A stretch of 64,000 bases of DNA, from assembly GCA_038503075.1 (NCBI GenBank), contig JBCAML010000003.1, forward strand, positions 186,001 through 250,000, written 5' to 3'. The position numbers and the translations under genes are program-made. This document shows positions 47,581 through 59,518 of this stretch, one piece after another. The notes beneath the pieces are model-generated. The model had not been told where the DNA came from. It did no database searches and worked only from the letters and a program-made list of their open reading frames with translations. Within the stretch, counting starts at the first letter, position 1, and every line of letters begins with the position of its first letter. The DNA is from Gyromitra esculenta. Its lineage: Eukaryota > Ascomycota > Pezizomycetes > Pezizales > Discinaceae.

Positions 47581-50500
47581 ATGCTTTTTTTGTCTTCTTT
47601 TCTACGATTTCCGGGTTTGTTTGTGAGAAATCAAAAAAAATAATTAAAAAATTTGTCACGTCACAAACAAAATGCATATGCGTTTGGCGGAGGAGCCACT
47701 GCCTGGGGAGAAGCAAAAGTCTTGGTTCTTTTTTTCTTTCTTCATTTTCATCTGGTGATTCGATGGGTCATTTACTGTCTTGGTTGGGATTGGTTTTGGT
47801 ACATATACTGATAAAAATATCGATCGAAACTTGACGAGTTTTAGGTTTTTGTGGAAGATGGGTAGCCACGGAAATACAGGATGGATCTTGATTCCGTGAT
47901 CAAGTTTAGGAGACAGATTATTTTTCGTGCACCTTGACACCGGGTGATAATTCGTGTCTCATGACCACGGTTAGGCTCTTTCAGCACTTTGAACCACACG
48001 CGACCAACCCTGCAAGTGGGTCTAATTGTATCGCCTTGGGCAGAGTATTTTGTGTTGTGCTTTAATCCCAAGATATCTTCCATCGCTTTGCATTAGCGGT
48101 TTTCTCTCTCTTGGCCTACCATAATTATCAACTATATATTATCTCCACTCTATATAACGCCTAGCATTATAAATCATAGCTCTTAAAAAAGACTCAACAC
48201 ACTCAGCTAGGCCAAGAAAATAGTGCTTAAACACGTTTATTGACTGAGGTCGGTTATTTCCTATGTTGTGGAAAAGCCAAAGGAAAATCGAGATTGCACA
48301 TTTGGATATTGTGCGAGTGATAGCTCATGATAGAAATCATTACTATCGAAAGATGCTGGCTTTACTTCACGTGTAATGGAATAGGTGTTCGGGCTTACCT
48401 GCTAGCTCTCTAATCGCCTGAGAAGTGATATATACAGGGGAGATCATATTACCGTGACGAGATTTAGGAATGGCATTTGGTGGATTTAAGCGTACTGGCA
48501 AAAAGAAAGAAGGGCCGGACTAAGCATACGCTAAAGATTCAAGTATGGCATGCTTGTTTCTCTAAAAGAGGACCTTGTAGTAAAGCAGATTTTTCGTATG
48601 CAGGGCACATCGGAGTAGACTTTATTTGCCACCCGTCAGTTCTAACGATTTTTGCTCGCGAGGGGTGAGCTTTTATTCTGTCAAAAATGGACGGTTGGCA
48701 AATACACTCTGATCGCTTAGAAACATTTTATCCTAGATAGGCTTATCTTAATATCACCCCACTGCGTATGCAACTTGTTTCGAGGCAGTGCGGAGAAAAA
48801 GTTTCGCCACATTTTCACCCGAAAAGACTGACAATTCTTTTAAGCATAAAGAGACCTTTGACGAGAAGTAATTCTTATAGCTGTGTTCACGATCAATCAA
48901 AATTCTGTGTAGCACATTTCGGAGGAATCTCCGCTTGGCCACGCAATGGGATTAAAAAGCATGTAGCTTTTTGTGTACCTGACGGGGCTTTTTCATAAGG
49001 TTGACAAAAACATATCTCACAAAAAACCAATATAGATTAGCCTCGTATTTACCATCAGTGAGGAGCAAACGGCCGGCCCAAGAGGGCGTTAATGTTACAG
49101 GTCAATATCGCGATTCCCCCGCTCAGGTTTCAATATGAAGTCTAAGCGTGCAAAAAAAAAAAGCTTGTTGCATTTTGCGTGTTATTGGGAGAATTGGAGG
49201 GACGTCCGGTTATCGGCACACCAATAATTCGCAGATCGTATGTATTGAATGTCTCAGAACAGAATACCCAACGGGAATACCCATGCCGACGCGTATGCGT
49301 TTTTGCTTACTTTTAACGATCATAAAAAAACATTAGAATTTTTAGAGGCAAGCAGCTCTCCGAGGGATGGTGGTAAATTCTGTAAAAACTGCTGCGTATT
49401 TCTAGAGTTCGAGGCGTCCATCGGACAAATCACGAGGTCAGTCATTCACGATTAGTTTTGGATAGTGGGTTTACAATGCCAAGATTGCTCGCCCATTGAC
49501 CCGCAGCCACGATTATATATCTTAGGTTGCCGTAAACATGGACACATGCAGATGCGTCTCTAACCGTAAATCAACGGCAGCCGGCACACCGACATACATG
49601 TGCTAATATATATCGGTCTGTGAATGTGGTTTGAATAGGCATTGAAGAGAAATATCTTTTAGGATGATACTGGAGGTTTTTTGTTCGTTCTGAAAGCTCG
49701 ATTTTCTCCCGTAAGATCTCTCCTGCCGATTCAGTCTAGAATGGAAGATCATCTGAACAGAGAATAAGAGTAAAGATTCTGGCTCAAGAGTGGACAATGA
49801 AGTGAGGAGCGGCGAGGTTGCATTACAATGCAGTTCCAACAGGTCTCTCTCTTCTAACCAACCTCACACCATCACCATCGATCACTCGATAATATTGTCC
49901 CGGCACCATACCCGAGTATTCCCGATTTCTTTTGACCCTATAAGCCCACTATCCTGTCTATTCACGAATCGATTCGGGAGATCTCCCATAATATAGTGGT
50001 TACTCTAGAGCCTGTACCTCATTTAGGCGTAGGGGAATCCCGTTTTCGAATTTCGACAACTCCAAAACTTGACTTTCCCCCGAGCCCCATCTGAGCCGGT
50101 CGGAGGAAACAGCATATGTAGAATACAACCATTCAACTCCTGTTTTGTTGCGGTAAATTATCCATTTAGTGAAAGCCGGCACAAGAGCCGCGGGGAAATT
50201 AGCCTCTGGGGCTCTGCAGGGGGATGCCCTGCCGAGGAGAACGGCGGTAGATAATCCGATCTAAAGCGAAGCATTGTGAATTGGACTGGCCGGCACGGCA
50301 GTGAAACTCTGTTATCTGGGATTAAATATCACTTGGTTAGTATTTTTAGTTAGTTTCATAGGAAAAGCCTGAATGAGTTGGCGATTTCTCACGATGCGAG
50401 GGCACGTTTCAGGTGGGTTGAGTACTGGCTGGATGATCTTGAAGGGTCTTTTGGTGCTGATGGTAGCGTTACAGGGCTGTCCCTGCATTAATCATTGCAA

Positions 50501-52319
50501 CGTCCAAGCCAAGCATTATGCTTCAGTCCCTATGGATGGCGAGACTTCAGTCATAAGCTTGGGGTTTCTCTCACTGGAATCGTATGAGCAGGCGACAAGT
50601 AGTTGGAGTGGAAAATGTGCTGGTGAATCAAATATAATTTCCCCGTGGAAAAGAAAAAAAAAGGTGATATGAGCAGAATGCAACGAATATATGTGAGGTG
50701 GTCATTTCCAATCCTGGCTGCGCAGAATGATTACTCCAAGATTGGTAATGATAAAAAATTACTCTTAAGTATGACGCACGTGTTCCCTTATGGTGCTTAG
50801 TTAAGAAACTAATAAGGTACGATCCTGTAGAGTTGGCACTCTGTGTTGTGAAATGGTTATCTTTGACGTATTTTCTCTTGGGCTAGACCATGGCCCATGG
50901 GAAAAAAAAATCATGGCTGTGCAAATTTTCCTACCGTTGCGATATCATGTCCGATTTGTCACGGCTTGGGTACATGTATTTGGAATGCTCGTATTTCCCC
51001 ACCTATTTGCTTGGAATTCCAAGAAGTTTAAAGGATTTGTCGTCGTAGTCCTGGTGTACGTCTATATAGATGTATGCTGCCCAGAGTTTTAGATTGCAAA
51101 TGAGAACAAAGAAAAGTGTTTGGCAGATGTTTTATCGGTTAGGAGATTCTGTATTGGGGTACGAGGGTATGAATCCAGGTAGAGAAGAGGGACCCAAGGC
51201 CTTGGGTTGATATCGTAGCTTGATAAGTAGAGTATCTTTTGTCATGGGTGGCCATAGCGGTCAATATGAAGTTAGGTTTTTTGGAAGCAATGCAGCCAAG
51301 TTGGTTTAAGCGTGCTCGTACTTCGCCGGATTGCCGGGTTGGCGCAGGAGACGCGTCAGCGTCATATTACACGTTGTGACCAGCGCAGGAGGCAATAGGC
51401 TAAGAGCCTCTCCTCTCACGGCGTGTGTCAATTGGTGAGACGGTACTCGGAAGGTGTTATCGTAGTAAGCTGCGGTTGCTCTACAGGTATGGCAATGGGG
51501 AGGATTAGGAAGGATGAATGCTATCGAAACACAAGACAGACTCGGAATATTTTCTCGGAACCCTACTCTGTGTATTGTTTTCGTTGATCCCAGGGTGGAG
51601 CATAAAACGGGGGCCACAAAAAGCAAAGACCAAGTCCGGCGCACCACAAGCGAAGAGAGGGGACGCGTGTTTCGACCGAGACAGGGCGCCTCCCTTTTCC
51701 TGTTTTGGGACAGCGATCTGAGCTGCATGGCGGTTGCCCCTCCAACATCGCGCGCTGCCCAACAATCTTGTAGGGGATCCCAGCAGAGCCGTCCTGTCCT
51801 TGTTCCGATTTTCCGAATCTGAGCAGCTGCGCCTTCCTTCGTTTCGTTTCCCGTTCCCCAGCTTCCTTCTGGCTGGGTTTACCATTCCCTGGATTCCTGT
51901 CGTTTAGTCTTTACTCCGCCGCTTCCCTCGTTCACTTTTCGTCCTTTGTTTTCTAATTTTTGTACTCTAATTTTTAGTCTGACTTTTCCGCCTTTCTATT
52001 ACTGTATTTCGCTTTTCTTGGCTTTACATAGGCTGTGAACTTGAAGTCGTCGTCACCCCAGTCATCATTGGCCCACGCCTGGCCACTTGCACCGCCTGAT
52101 TAGCATACTTCGTTGTTTGTTTCGCTCACCCGACACTCGCTTTTCCGCTGGTCGGTTCTATTGACGACTATTGGTCGAAATTCGCTTGGAGTACCCGACC
52201 TACGGCGCTGATAATAATACACTACTTCCTTCGTCCTCAACTTCACCTCACCCTCCTTCTTCTCGTCCTTTGTTCCTTCTTTTCTGCACCCGTCGTCTCC
52301 TGTCGTGTTAATCGGAAAT
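47581..52319. other. 4.7 kb gene-poor region
   Basis: The first 200 bp is the uL15 3' UTR. The rest has no recognisable gene or transposon protein on either strand. The last 600 bp is pyrimidine-rich (poly-T/C from about 51830) and is probably the promoter and long leader of the ADAM gene. Confidence 0.5.
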
Positions 52320-55209
52320 ATGCGCCTACCCCCGCGATTATATTGGTTCCTTGCCGGACTTCATGTGTTTGTATTAGACGTTGTTCTGGGTATGCCTATT
52401 CATCCTATTTATTCAGTCCCCTTCGAGAAAAAAATGAAAATAGAAAACAGAAAGAAAAAAGGTTGTAGAGAAATATTCGTGATTTCAAAATAACTGACTT
52501 GGGTGATTTTTCTATGTACATATAGGTCACTCAACCCACCGAAATCCAGTATCATACATAACATCAATAGAAACAGCTGAACTTCTAACCCCCTCGCATC
52601 GAATACACGCCCATACTTCATTCGATTTAATATTCACTTTGCATGATGGCGAGCAGGATGTCAAGTTTTCCCTTGAGCCGAACAACGACATTATATCGGA
52701 CTCGGCACAGGTTGAATACATAGATGCTGATGGTGTTGTCACTCGGTCGGAACCGATAGTGCGTCGTGATGTCAGGATTTTCCGAGGAGACTCGTGGTTG
52801 AAGGATGAGCAGGGATGGTACCATGCTGGGTGGGCGAGGATAATGATTAAAAGGGATGGGTCGGATCCATTATTCGAGGGCGCCTTCACGTTAAATCATG
52901 ATGCTCATCATATTCAGCTAGCGTCGTCGTACATGAAGACTCGGCATGAGCTAGACCCCAAGGTGGATTTGAAGTGCGATGAATCGATGGTGGTCTTCAG
53001 GGATTCAGACGTGCAGAGTGGTATTCGGGTGCAAGGACTAGAGGGAAGGGGTATCAATATCCACCCAGAGGATGATGTTATGTGCTCGTCTGACCGACTG
53101 GTCTTCAACGTTCAGCCAAGCAATCCGATAAACATGATGATCTCTGAGATCCCAAAGGCTGGATGGGGTAATTTTGGGTTGGAGGCACTATTCCGAGGAG
53201 GCTTGACAAAAAGGCAGAATGTGGATGGAAGTGATAGTTTCTACGGAGGCACTGGGAATTCTGCAGGTGTAAATTTGAGGAGTACTATTGGGAGTACTGA
53301 TGGTTGCCCTACAACTAGGCAGGTTGCTCTGATGGGGGTTGCTGCAGATTGCACTTATACTGCAGATTTTGATACTGTGGAAGCTGCAAGGCAGAACATT
53401 ATTACCCAGATCAATTCGGCGTAAGGCTCTCTCTTTCTCTCTGCAATGAATTCATTTTTATCGGGGAAAAAAAAAACAGAACTCTAACTGTATCCAAGCT
53501 CTAATTTGTTTGAGAAAACTTTCAACATTACTCTTGGTCTGTCTGCGCTTGTAATGAGCGATGCTAACTGCCCTGGCGCTCCACCATCAACTGCACTTTG
53601 GAATTTACCATGCACCAATAACCACACTATCGAAGACCGCCTTAATCTATTTTCCGCGTGGCGAGGCACTCGAAGTAATGATTCAAATGCTCTCTGGACA
53701 TTACTGACCACTTGCGAGACCGGTGCATCGGTGGGTTTGGCATGGTTGGGCCAACTCTGTGAGAAGGATGCAATTTCCCAAAACACCCAAACCGTTAGCG
53801 GTGCCAACGTTATTGCTAGAACCTCGACTGAGTGGAAAGTTATTGCGCACGAGATTGGGCATACCATGGGTGCTGTGCACGATTGTACATCGACAACATG
53901 CACTGCTTCCAATACCATGGCGGCATCCATGTGTTGCCCGCTCAGTGCTAGCACGTGCGATGCTGGTGGGAAATACCTAATGAACCCGTCAACTAGCGAT
54001 CAAATCGAGGCTTTCAGCCCTTGCTCTGTTGGAAACATATGCTCTGCATTTAAAAGGCGGAGCGTTAATACCACGTGTTTGACTTCTAATAAAGATGTCA
54101 GTATCATTACAGAGAACGAGTGCGGAAATGGTATCGTCGAATCAGGCGAGGATTGTGATTGCGGCGGTGTCGAGGGCTGTGGGACCAACAAATGCTGCAA
54201 CCCGACTACCTGCAAGTTTGTTGATACTGCTGTTTGCGAGTACGTTACCGCCCTCTCTAAAATGTTTTATATTTGGCGAATTAGCTAACAAGCGTATAGC
54301 GATGCAAACGAGGACTGCTGTCGTGGATGTCAATTCGCTTCCGCCACTGTCGTCTGCCGTGCAAGCAATGGCGCTTGCGATCCGCAAGAAAAATGTCCCG
54401 GGAATGCCTCTACCTGCCCTACTGATATCGTTGCTAAAGATGGTAACATATCTACCTGTGCATAGCCTTAAAACTGCAGAACCAGTTTTTGCTAACCTAT
54501 TATTAGGCACGAGTTGTGGCAGTGGCCTAAAATGTGCAAGTGGACAATGCACTTCTCGAGACCAGCAATGTCAGACCGTCATGGGCCAGTACTCGAGCCT
54601 TAACGACACCAGGTCCTGTGATAATACCAACTGCCAGCTTACATGTGCATCCCCGGAGTTCGGACAGAACGTGTGTTTTGGCATGCAACAGAATTTCCTT
54701 GACGGGACGCCTTGCCAAGGAGACGGGACTTGCAAAAATGGCGTTTGTAGCGGTTCGACCCCATTAGGGGAGGTTAAGAGCTGGATTGAAAGGGTATTGA
54801 CAAATCTCCCAAGTAGAACGCAACATACTAACTCCTATAGAACAAAAACATTGTTATCGGTGTCGGCGCTGCAATCGGCGCCTTACTCCTTCTATCTATC
54901 CTCTCCTGCTGTTGGTCCCGCTGCCTTGGTCGCCGCCGCCGTGTACCTGTCAAGAACACATCGCCAAACTTGAATCAGCAGGTTTACGATCCTAGATGGC
55001 AGAACAATGGCTACAATAATAATGGCTATAATAATGGTCGTGGTAATTTTGGCACCCCACAACAGCCTGCATATCCGATGCCGCCTCCACCGGGGTATGA
55101 TGGAAGACGGGGAAGTCAGAGGGGTGTCTCAAATAGACAGGGAAGTGGAAGTTTTCCTGCACAACCGCAGAACCAATATCAGCAACCGCAAAGTGTACGG
55201 TATGCGTAA
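52320..55209 (+). CDS. ADAM-type metalloprotease with disintegrin domain and membrane anchor
   Basis: Fungal member of the ADAM (M12B) family: a membrane-anchored zinc protease of the secretory pathway or cell surface. Exons 52320-52389, 52526-53420, 53499-54239, 54300-54442, 54507-54793 and 54841-55209 give 834 residues. Order: signal peptide (WFLAGLHVFVLDVVLG), prodomain, a Lys-Arg cleavage site in GGLTKRQNVDG, the catalytic domain with HEIGHTMGAVHDC (the HExxHxxGxxHD zinc motif complete), a Cys-rich disintegrin domain (CGNGIVESGEDCDCGG, CCRGCQF), a Cys-rich module, one transmembrane helix (IVIGVGAAIGALLLLSILSC), a basic stop-transfer RRRR and a Gln/Asn/Gly/Pro-rich cytosolic tail ending SVRYA. 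The last donor is set at 54794 so that SWIER joins NKNIVIG. All catalytic residues look intact. Confidence 0.92.
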
Positions 55210-56073
55210 TTAAGGGGGTTTGATGACTTTTTGCTTATTTATTTTTTAAAGATTTGGTGGTTTCTAACACTCTGCTCTTCATTTCCTTTTGTACTACCGG
55301 TCGGGTATGGGGTTTTTTTTTCTGTATGTATGTTCAATCCTGTTTTTTTAGGTTGCATATCCTTTTTGCATTTTTCTGTCACTTTTTGTCGGAGCTTTTT
55401 TTTTTGGGACAGAATATCTCTTTTACTTAGTTTTGGGGCATTGTTTTTATATTATTACAGGGTATATTACCAGGGTGAAATGACGGTCATGTTGGGTTTT
55501 TATGGATTTATTACAAAAACGGTGTTTGTGGGCTGGAGCGAGAAAGTACAGGGGCTTTTATAAAACTTGGGTCATACAAGTATATATGGAGGGGAGGAGG
55601 CGTGTTATATCTATTTGTATCTAAGGAAAATACCAAGGATTCATGGGGTTTTCTAAGATCTTGGTGGTTTGTTTGTGAATTTACCCATAGCAAGTGGTCA
55701 TAGATTATGCCTTCTCCTATCTCCTGCCTTGATTGCTACGGCACAGCAACAGCAAGCTGCTGTGCAAGGCTGAACACGAGACTAATCACAGATCGTACTC
55801 AAAATACTATGTGAGAAAACTTGGCTACTAGAAAAAGGGTGTGATGAGTATTCGTCACATCTGTTGTGTTGAGATTTTGACCGTTTTGGATTGATCTAGA
55901 TCTCAAAGCTGAACCTTTGGTTTGGGGAGTTCGAGTGTTGCTAGGTGGTTCTGGTCAATGATCGTATTGTAGGGTTGATATGTATGGTTAGGGCTACGGC
56001 AACCATGCGGCAGAGCCGCTAAATTTCAACCACAACATCAAAAATTCAACAGTACCGCCTATAGCAATTCGAG
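55210..56073. other. Intergenic: ADAM 3' UTR and PheRS promoter
   Basis: T-rich first half is the probable 3' UTR. The second half has no gene-like frame and precedes the PheRS start. No repeats of note apart from short CAGCAA runs near 55745. Confidence 0.55.
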
Positions 56074-57696
56074 ATGCGGATACACTCCTCCAAGACTCTC
56101 TACTCGGCTTCCAGCTTCTTTGGCGGGTCGCAATCATGTCTTCGGATCAGACAAATCTCTACCGTGCGCCAATTGAGTAGCAATTGGCGGGCATACCCAT
56201 CGGGTCTGACCATCTACCGTGAGCGACATGGGGCGAATGTATGCTGACTGTGATCACTCGTAGGTGCTGCACCCTCAATCGAACTTGAAAATAAAACATT
56301 CAAGACCGATGAATGGACCAATGTCCCAACTCATATTGCCTCCGCCCTTCCACGGAAACTCCACCTACAGCCCTCCCACCCACTTGCAATTACCCGCACT
56401 TTAATTGAGTCCCAGTTTCCTAAGCCAACATACAAACCCTATAACGAACTCTCACCTATTGTATCAGTACATCAGAATTTTGACTCTCTCGGCTTTCCCA
56501 TTGATCACCCGGGGCGAAGCAGGACAGATACCTACTATATCAACAAGGAGACTGTGCTCCGAACACATACAAGTGCACACCAGGCAGATACTTTCCGCGC
56601 TGCTGAGAGCGATGGATTTTTGATCTCTGCAGATGTTTATAGACGGGATGCGATTGATAGGTCTCATTATCCCGTCTTTCATCAGATGGAAGGGGCGCGC
56701 ATGTGGTCCCGCTCTGAATGTGGAGGAGATGTTGCCTCGGCCATCTATAAAGATCTTGAGAGCCTACCAAAACATAACATGATAATCGAAGACCCCAATC
56801 CTACAATTCATGCTGAGAGAAATCCGTTGCAACCAGAACACTTGGCAGAGGAGGTGGAGGCGATTGCGGCGCATCTCAAGAGGAGTTTGGAGAATGTGGT
56901 AGTTGAGGTGTTTGGGCAGGCAAAGAAGGCGGCGATTGCGGCAGGGGAGGCAAAAGAGGAAGATGACCCATTGAAAGTTAGGTGGATCGAGGCCTACTTT
57001 CCGTTTACCAGCCCTTCGTGGGAGCTAGAGGTTTTCTGGCAAGGTGACTGGCTTGAGCTGCTTGGATGCGGGGTCGTCAGACAGCACCTCCCTACCAACG
57101 CTGGTTCGTGTACAATTTCTTGGTAGTTCTCCGTTTTATTCTAGCCACTGACATTATAATATAGGTGTCCCAGATAAAATTGGCTGGGCTTTCGGTGTTG
57201 GCCTTGAGCGCGTCGCTATGCTTCTCTTTGGGATCCCTGATATCCGCCTGTTCTGGTCTAAGGATGTCCGTTTTCTATCGCAGTTTTCAGAAGGCGAAAT
57301 CACCCGCTATGAACCATTCTCTAAGCATCCATCTTGCTTCAAAGATATTGCATTCTGGTTAAAGAGTTCCAGTAGTCCTGCAGGAGGAGGAACAGGGGCA
57401 GCGTTTCACGAGAATGATCTGATGGAGGTTGTGAGAGGTATTGCGGGGGATTTGGTGGAGGATGTTAGATTGGTACAGTACCTTGCATTTATTTTTGAAG
57501 GCAGAGAAGCACCTAAGCTAATTAAGGGTTATTAAAGGTTGATGAATTCACACACCCAGAAACTGGACGTCGTAGTCTCTGCTTCAGAATTAATTACTGT
57601 TCTCTTGAGAGAACACTAACAAACAGAGAGGTCAACGAGCTTCAAAAAAGAGTTAAAAAGGCGATTGTTGAGAAACTGGGGGTCGAGCTACGATAG
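56074..57696 (+). CDS. MSF1: Mitochondrial phenylalanyl-tRNA synthetase
   Basis: Monomeric mitochondrial PheRS (yeast Msf1, human FARS2), charging mt-tRNA-Phe. Exons 56074-56218, 56264-57103, 57165-57472 and 57538-57696 give 483 residues. Exon 1 encodes an Arg/Ser-rich, acid-free presequence ([20 protein letters not shown]..) that fits mitochondrial import. Class II motifs: [26 protein letters not shown] (motif 2 region), [23 protein letters not shown] and the motif 3 Gly-rich [25 protein letters not shown]. The C-terminus has the anticodon-binding FDX-like domain ([20 protein letters not shown].., [15 protein letters not shown]). A second donor (56164) and an ATG at 56136 could yield an alternative N-terminus; see findings. 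Length is standard. Confidence 0.93.
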
Positions 57697-58679
57697 GTGG
57701 ATGTTTATTAAAATAGACATAACTATGAATTAAGCTAGGAACAAACTCCCCTTCTTACCTTTCAACATCTCCTGTCTTCGCCCACCTAGAATTAGTGCAG
57801 TGGTTTAAAATAAAAAACAATAGCTCCGAATCTTGCGGCCCTAAAAATCAATGCCTATAGCTAAGGGTAGTGATTAAATGCGAGTTGGAAAATTCCAAGG
57901 TGTCCCCCTTGAATTTCCTACCCTAGCTCTCTCAATAATGTTGGATATATGGCATATATCTATAGGTTTCCTAGGGTTCAGGTCTCCGACGGGATCCCGT
58001 TTTGGCTGAAAGCTTTAGCTACTATGGGGTCCCCGGGCTGAAGTATTCGGCGCCCAAAGAACCTCCGTATAGTACAAATTTTATGACTCTATTGGGGATA
58101 TATATATGGGTCCTATGTCCGTTCTTCGTCATGCTTCCTCTCCTCTACACTTCATTCGCTTGAAGCAACAACTCCTCCTTCTGCGTTGCAACGGGGTGAC
58201 ACAGGGCCAAAAGTCTTTAGCACTTTGACTTCACCCCCGCTTCGTGATACTCCTCCTCCTCTCATGATGCCCTTTTTGTTTTAAAAGGGAAGCATCCATC
58301 ATGATACACCCACTCACCCTCTGCCCTCTCCTATGAGACTCAAGGGCCCCACCAATTCTCCTGCCTTTCATACAGGTCAGGCCTCTCTCCTCGGTTGCAA
58401 TCTCGGTTACAGCCTTCCTCTTCGCCTCTGCTTAGTGCACGCCTTCGTCTCTATCTTGTTTGTGCTTGATGTGCCAGTAGACTGCTACTACCAAGGCCAG
58501 CAGTATTCTACCAATTTCATGGATGGATGTTTCGTTGGTTGGTTAGGCGCATGGGTCTGTGTGTTATACCTATTGGTAGCTTAGTTGGTTATGACTTGAG
58601 TTTGCTTAAGATGCACACATATGGACTAGCGTTCAATCCCTGACCCTGTCGGTTATTATTAATCTTGGTTGATTATTAA
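57697..58679. other. Intergenic between PheRS and LTR cluster
   Basis: Apart from the PheRS 3' flank, it includes a pyrimidine-rich stretch (58130-58330) with a TATATATA at about 58098-58106. A small open frame at 58333-58584 is unconvincing. No gene called. Confidence 0.5.
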
Positions 58680-58994
58680 TCTCAAGGGGCGAGGTTTATC
58701 TTCAAGCTCTCAGGTATCCCCCGAGATAAGCAGTGCTACTTGAAGGGAAAACTAAGCGACGAGAGTGTTTTACGAGGTTCCACAGGCTCTACAGAATGTT
58801 CAAGTATAGAGGACTTGAGGACGGCGGCAGCGTGAGGTTATGAGGTATAACCGAGGTTTGTATTTGTAGAATACAAGAGTGTACGATAGAAGACATTGCT
58901 TAAAGAAAGAGAAGAAAAAGTGCAACAAGAGGGGAAATCCTTTCGCTTATATACTCATAATCCACCTCTTTGATGACAAATGTATGACTCATTG
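58680..58994. repeat. 315-bp partial LTR copy, tandem with the next LTR
   Basis: Starts TCTCAAGGGGCGAG and ends GACTCATTG. It is a diverged but full-length direct repeat of 58995-59309, with the same CTCTCAGGTATCCCCCGAG.., GCAGTGCTACTTGA.. and CGCTTATATA blocks in order. The two starts are exactly 315 bp apart. Either an unequal-crossover duplication inside an LTR or a partial LTR abutting another. Confidence 0.75.
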
Positions 58995-59502
58995 TCTCAA
59001 GGAGCGAGATTCTCGTCAAGCTCTCAGGTATCCCCCGAGATAAGCAGTGCTACTTGAACGAGGATTCAACGACAGGAGAATGTACGAGGATTCTACAGGC
59101 TCTACTAATGGTTCAAGTTATGATGACTTGAAGACGGCGACAGCAAAAGATTACTAGGTGTAATCTGAGGTTGTATTCGTAAAATACAGAGAGTGTACAA
59201 TAGAAGACGTTGCTTAAAGAAAGAAGAAGAAAAAGTACAACAAGAGGGAAAATCCCTTCGCTTATATACCACATTCCAACTCGTTCGATGACAAAGACTT
59301 GACTCACTGCAACGGAAACCTAAAGAAACACAAGGAACGACAACGTAACACAATAGCCTTGTACCCTTGTACCCGACGAACCAACGAAAACAGTTATCCA
59401 TGAAACATTGTAAAGGAAACCAAGGGAAAGATATAGAACGATCGACAAAGCAACGCAACAAAACACCTATACCGCTAACCGAACAACACAACAACCATCC
59501 AT
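58993..59502 (-). mobile_element. 3' LTR of the minus-strand Ty3/gypsy element
   Basis: Lies directly after the end of the pol frame on the minus strand. A polypurine tract AAGGGAGGGGG (minus strand, 59520-59510) overlaps the pol stop and sits at the expected place before a 3' LTR. The proposed LTR reads TGGATGG.. to ..CTTGAGACA (TG..CA ends) and has a TATATAAGCG promoter box on the minus strand near 59265. The outer boundary is approximate, because a one-to-ten base gap separates the tract from the TG end I chose. Confidence 0.6.
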
Positions 59503-59518
59503 GAAAGTACCCCCTCCC

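Noticed and set aside
51505..51885. Overlapping frames on both strands in the ADAM gene upstream region
   Set aside because: Open on both strands at once, Arg/Ser/Pro-rich, no domain; typical of GC-rich leader DNA.
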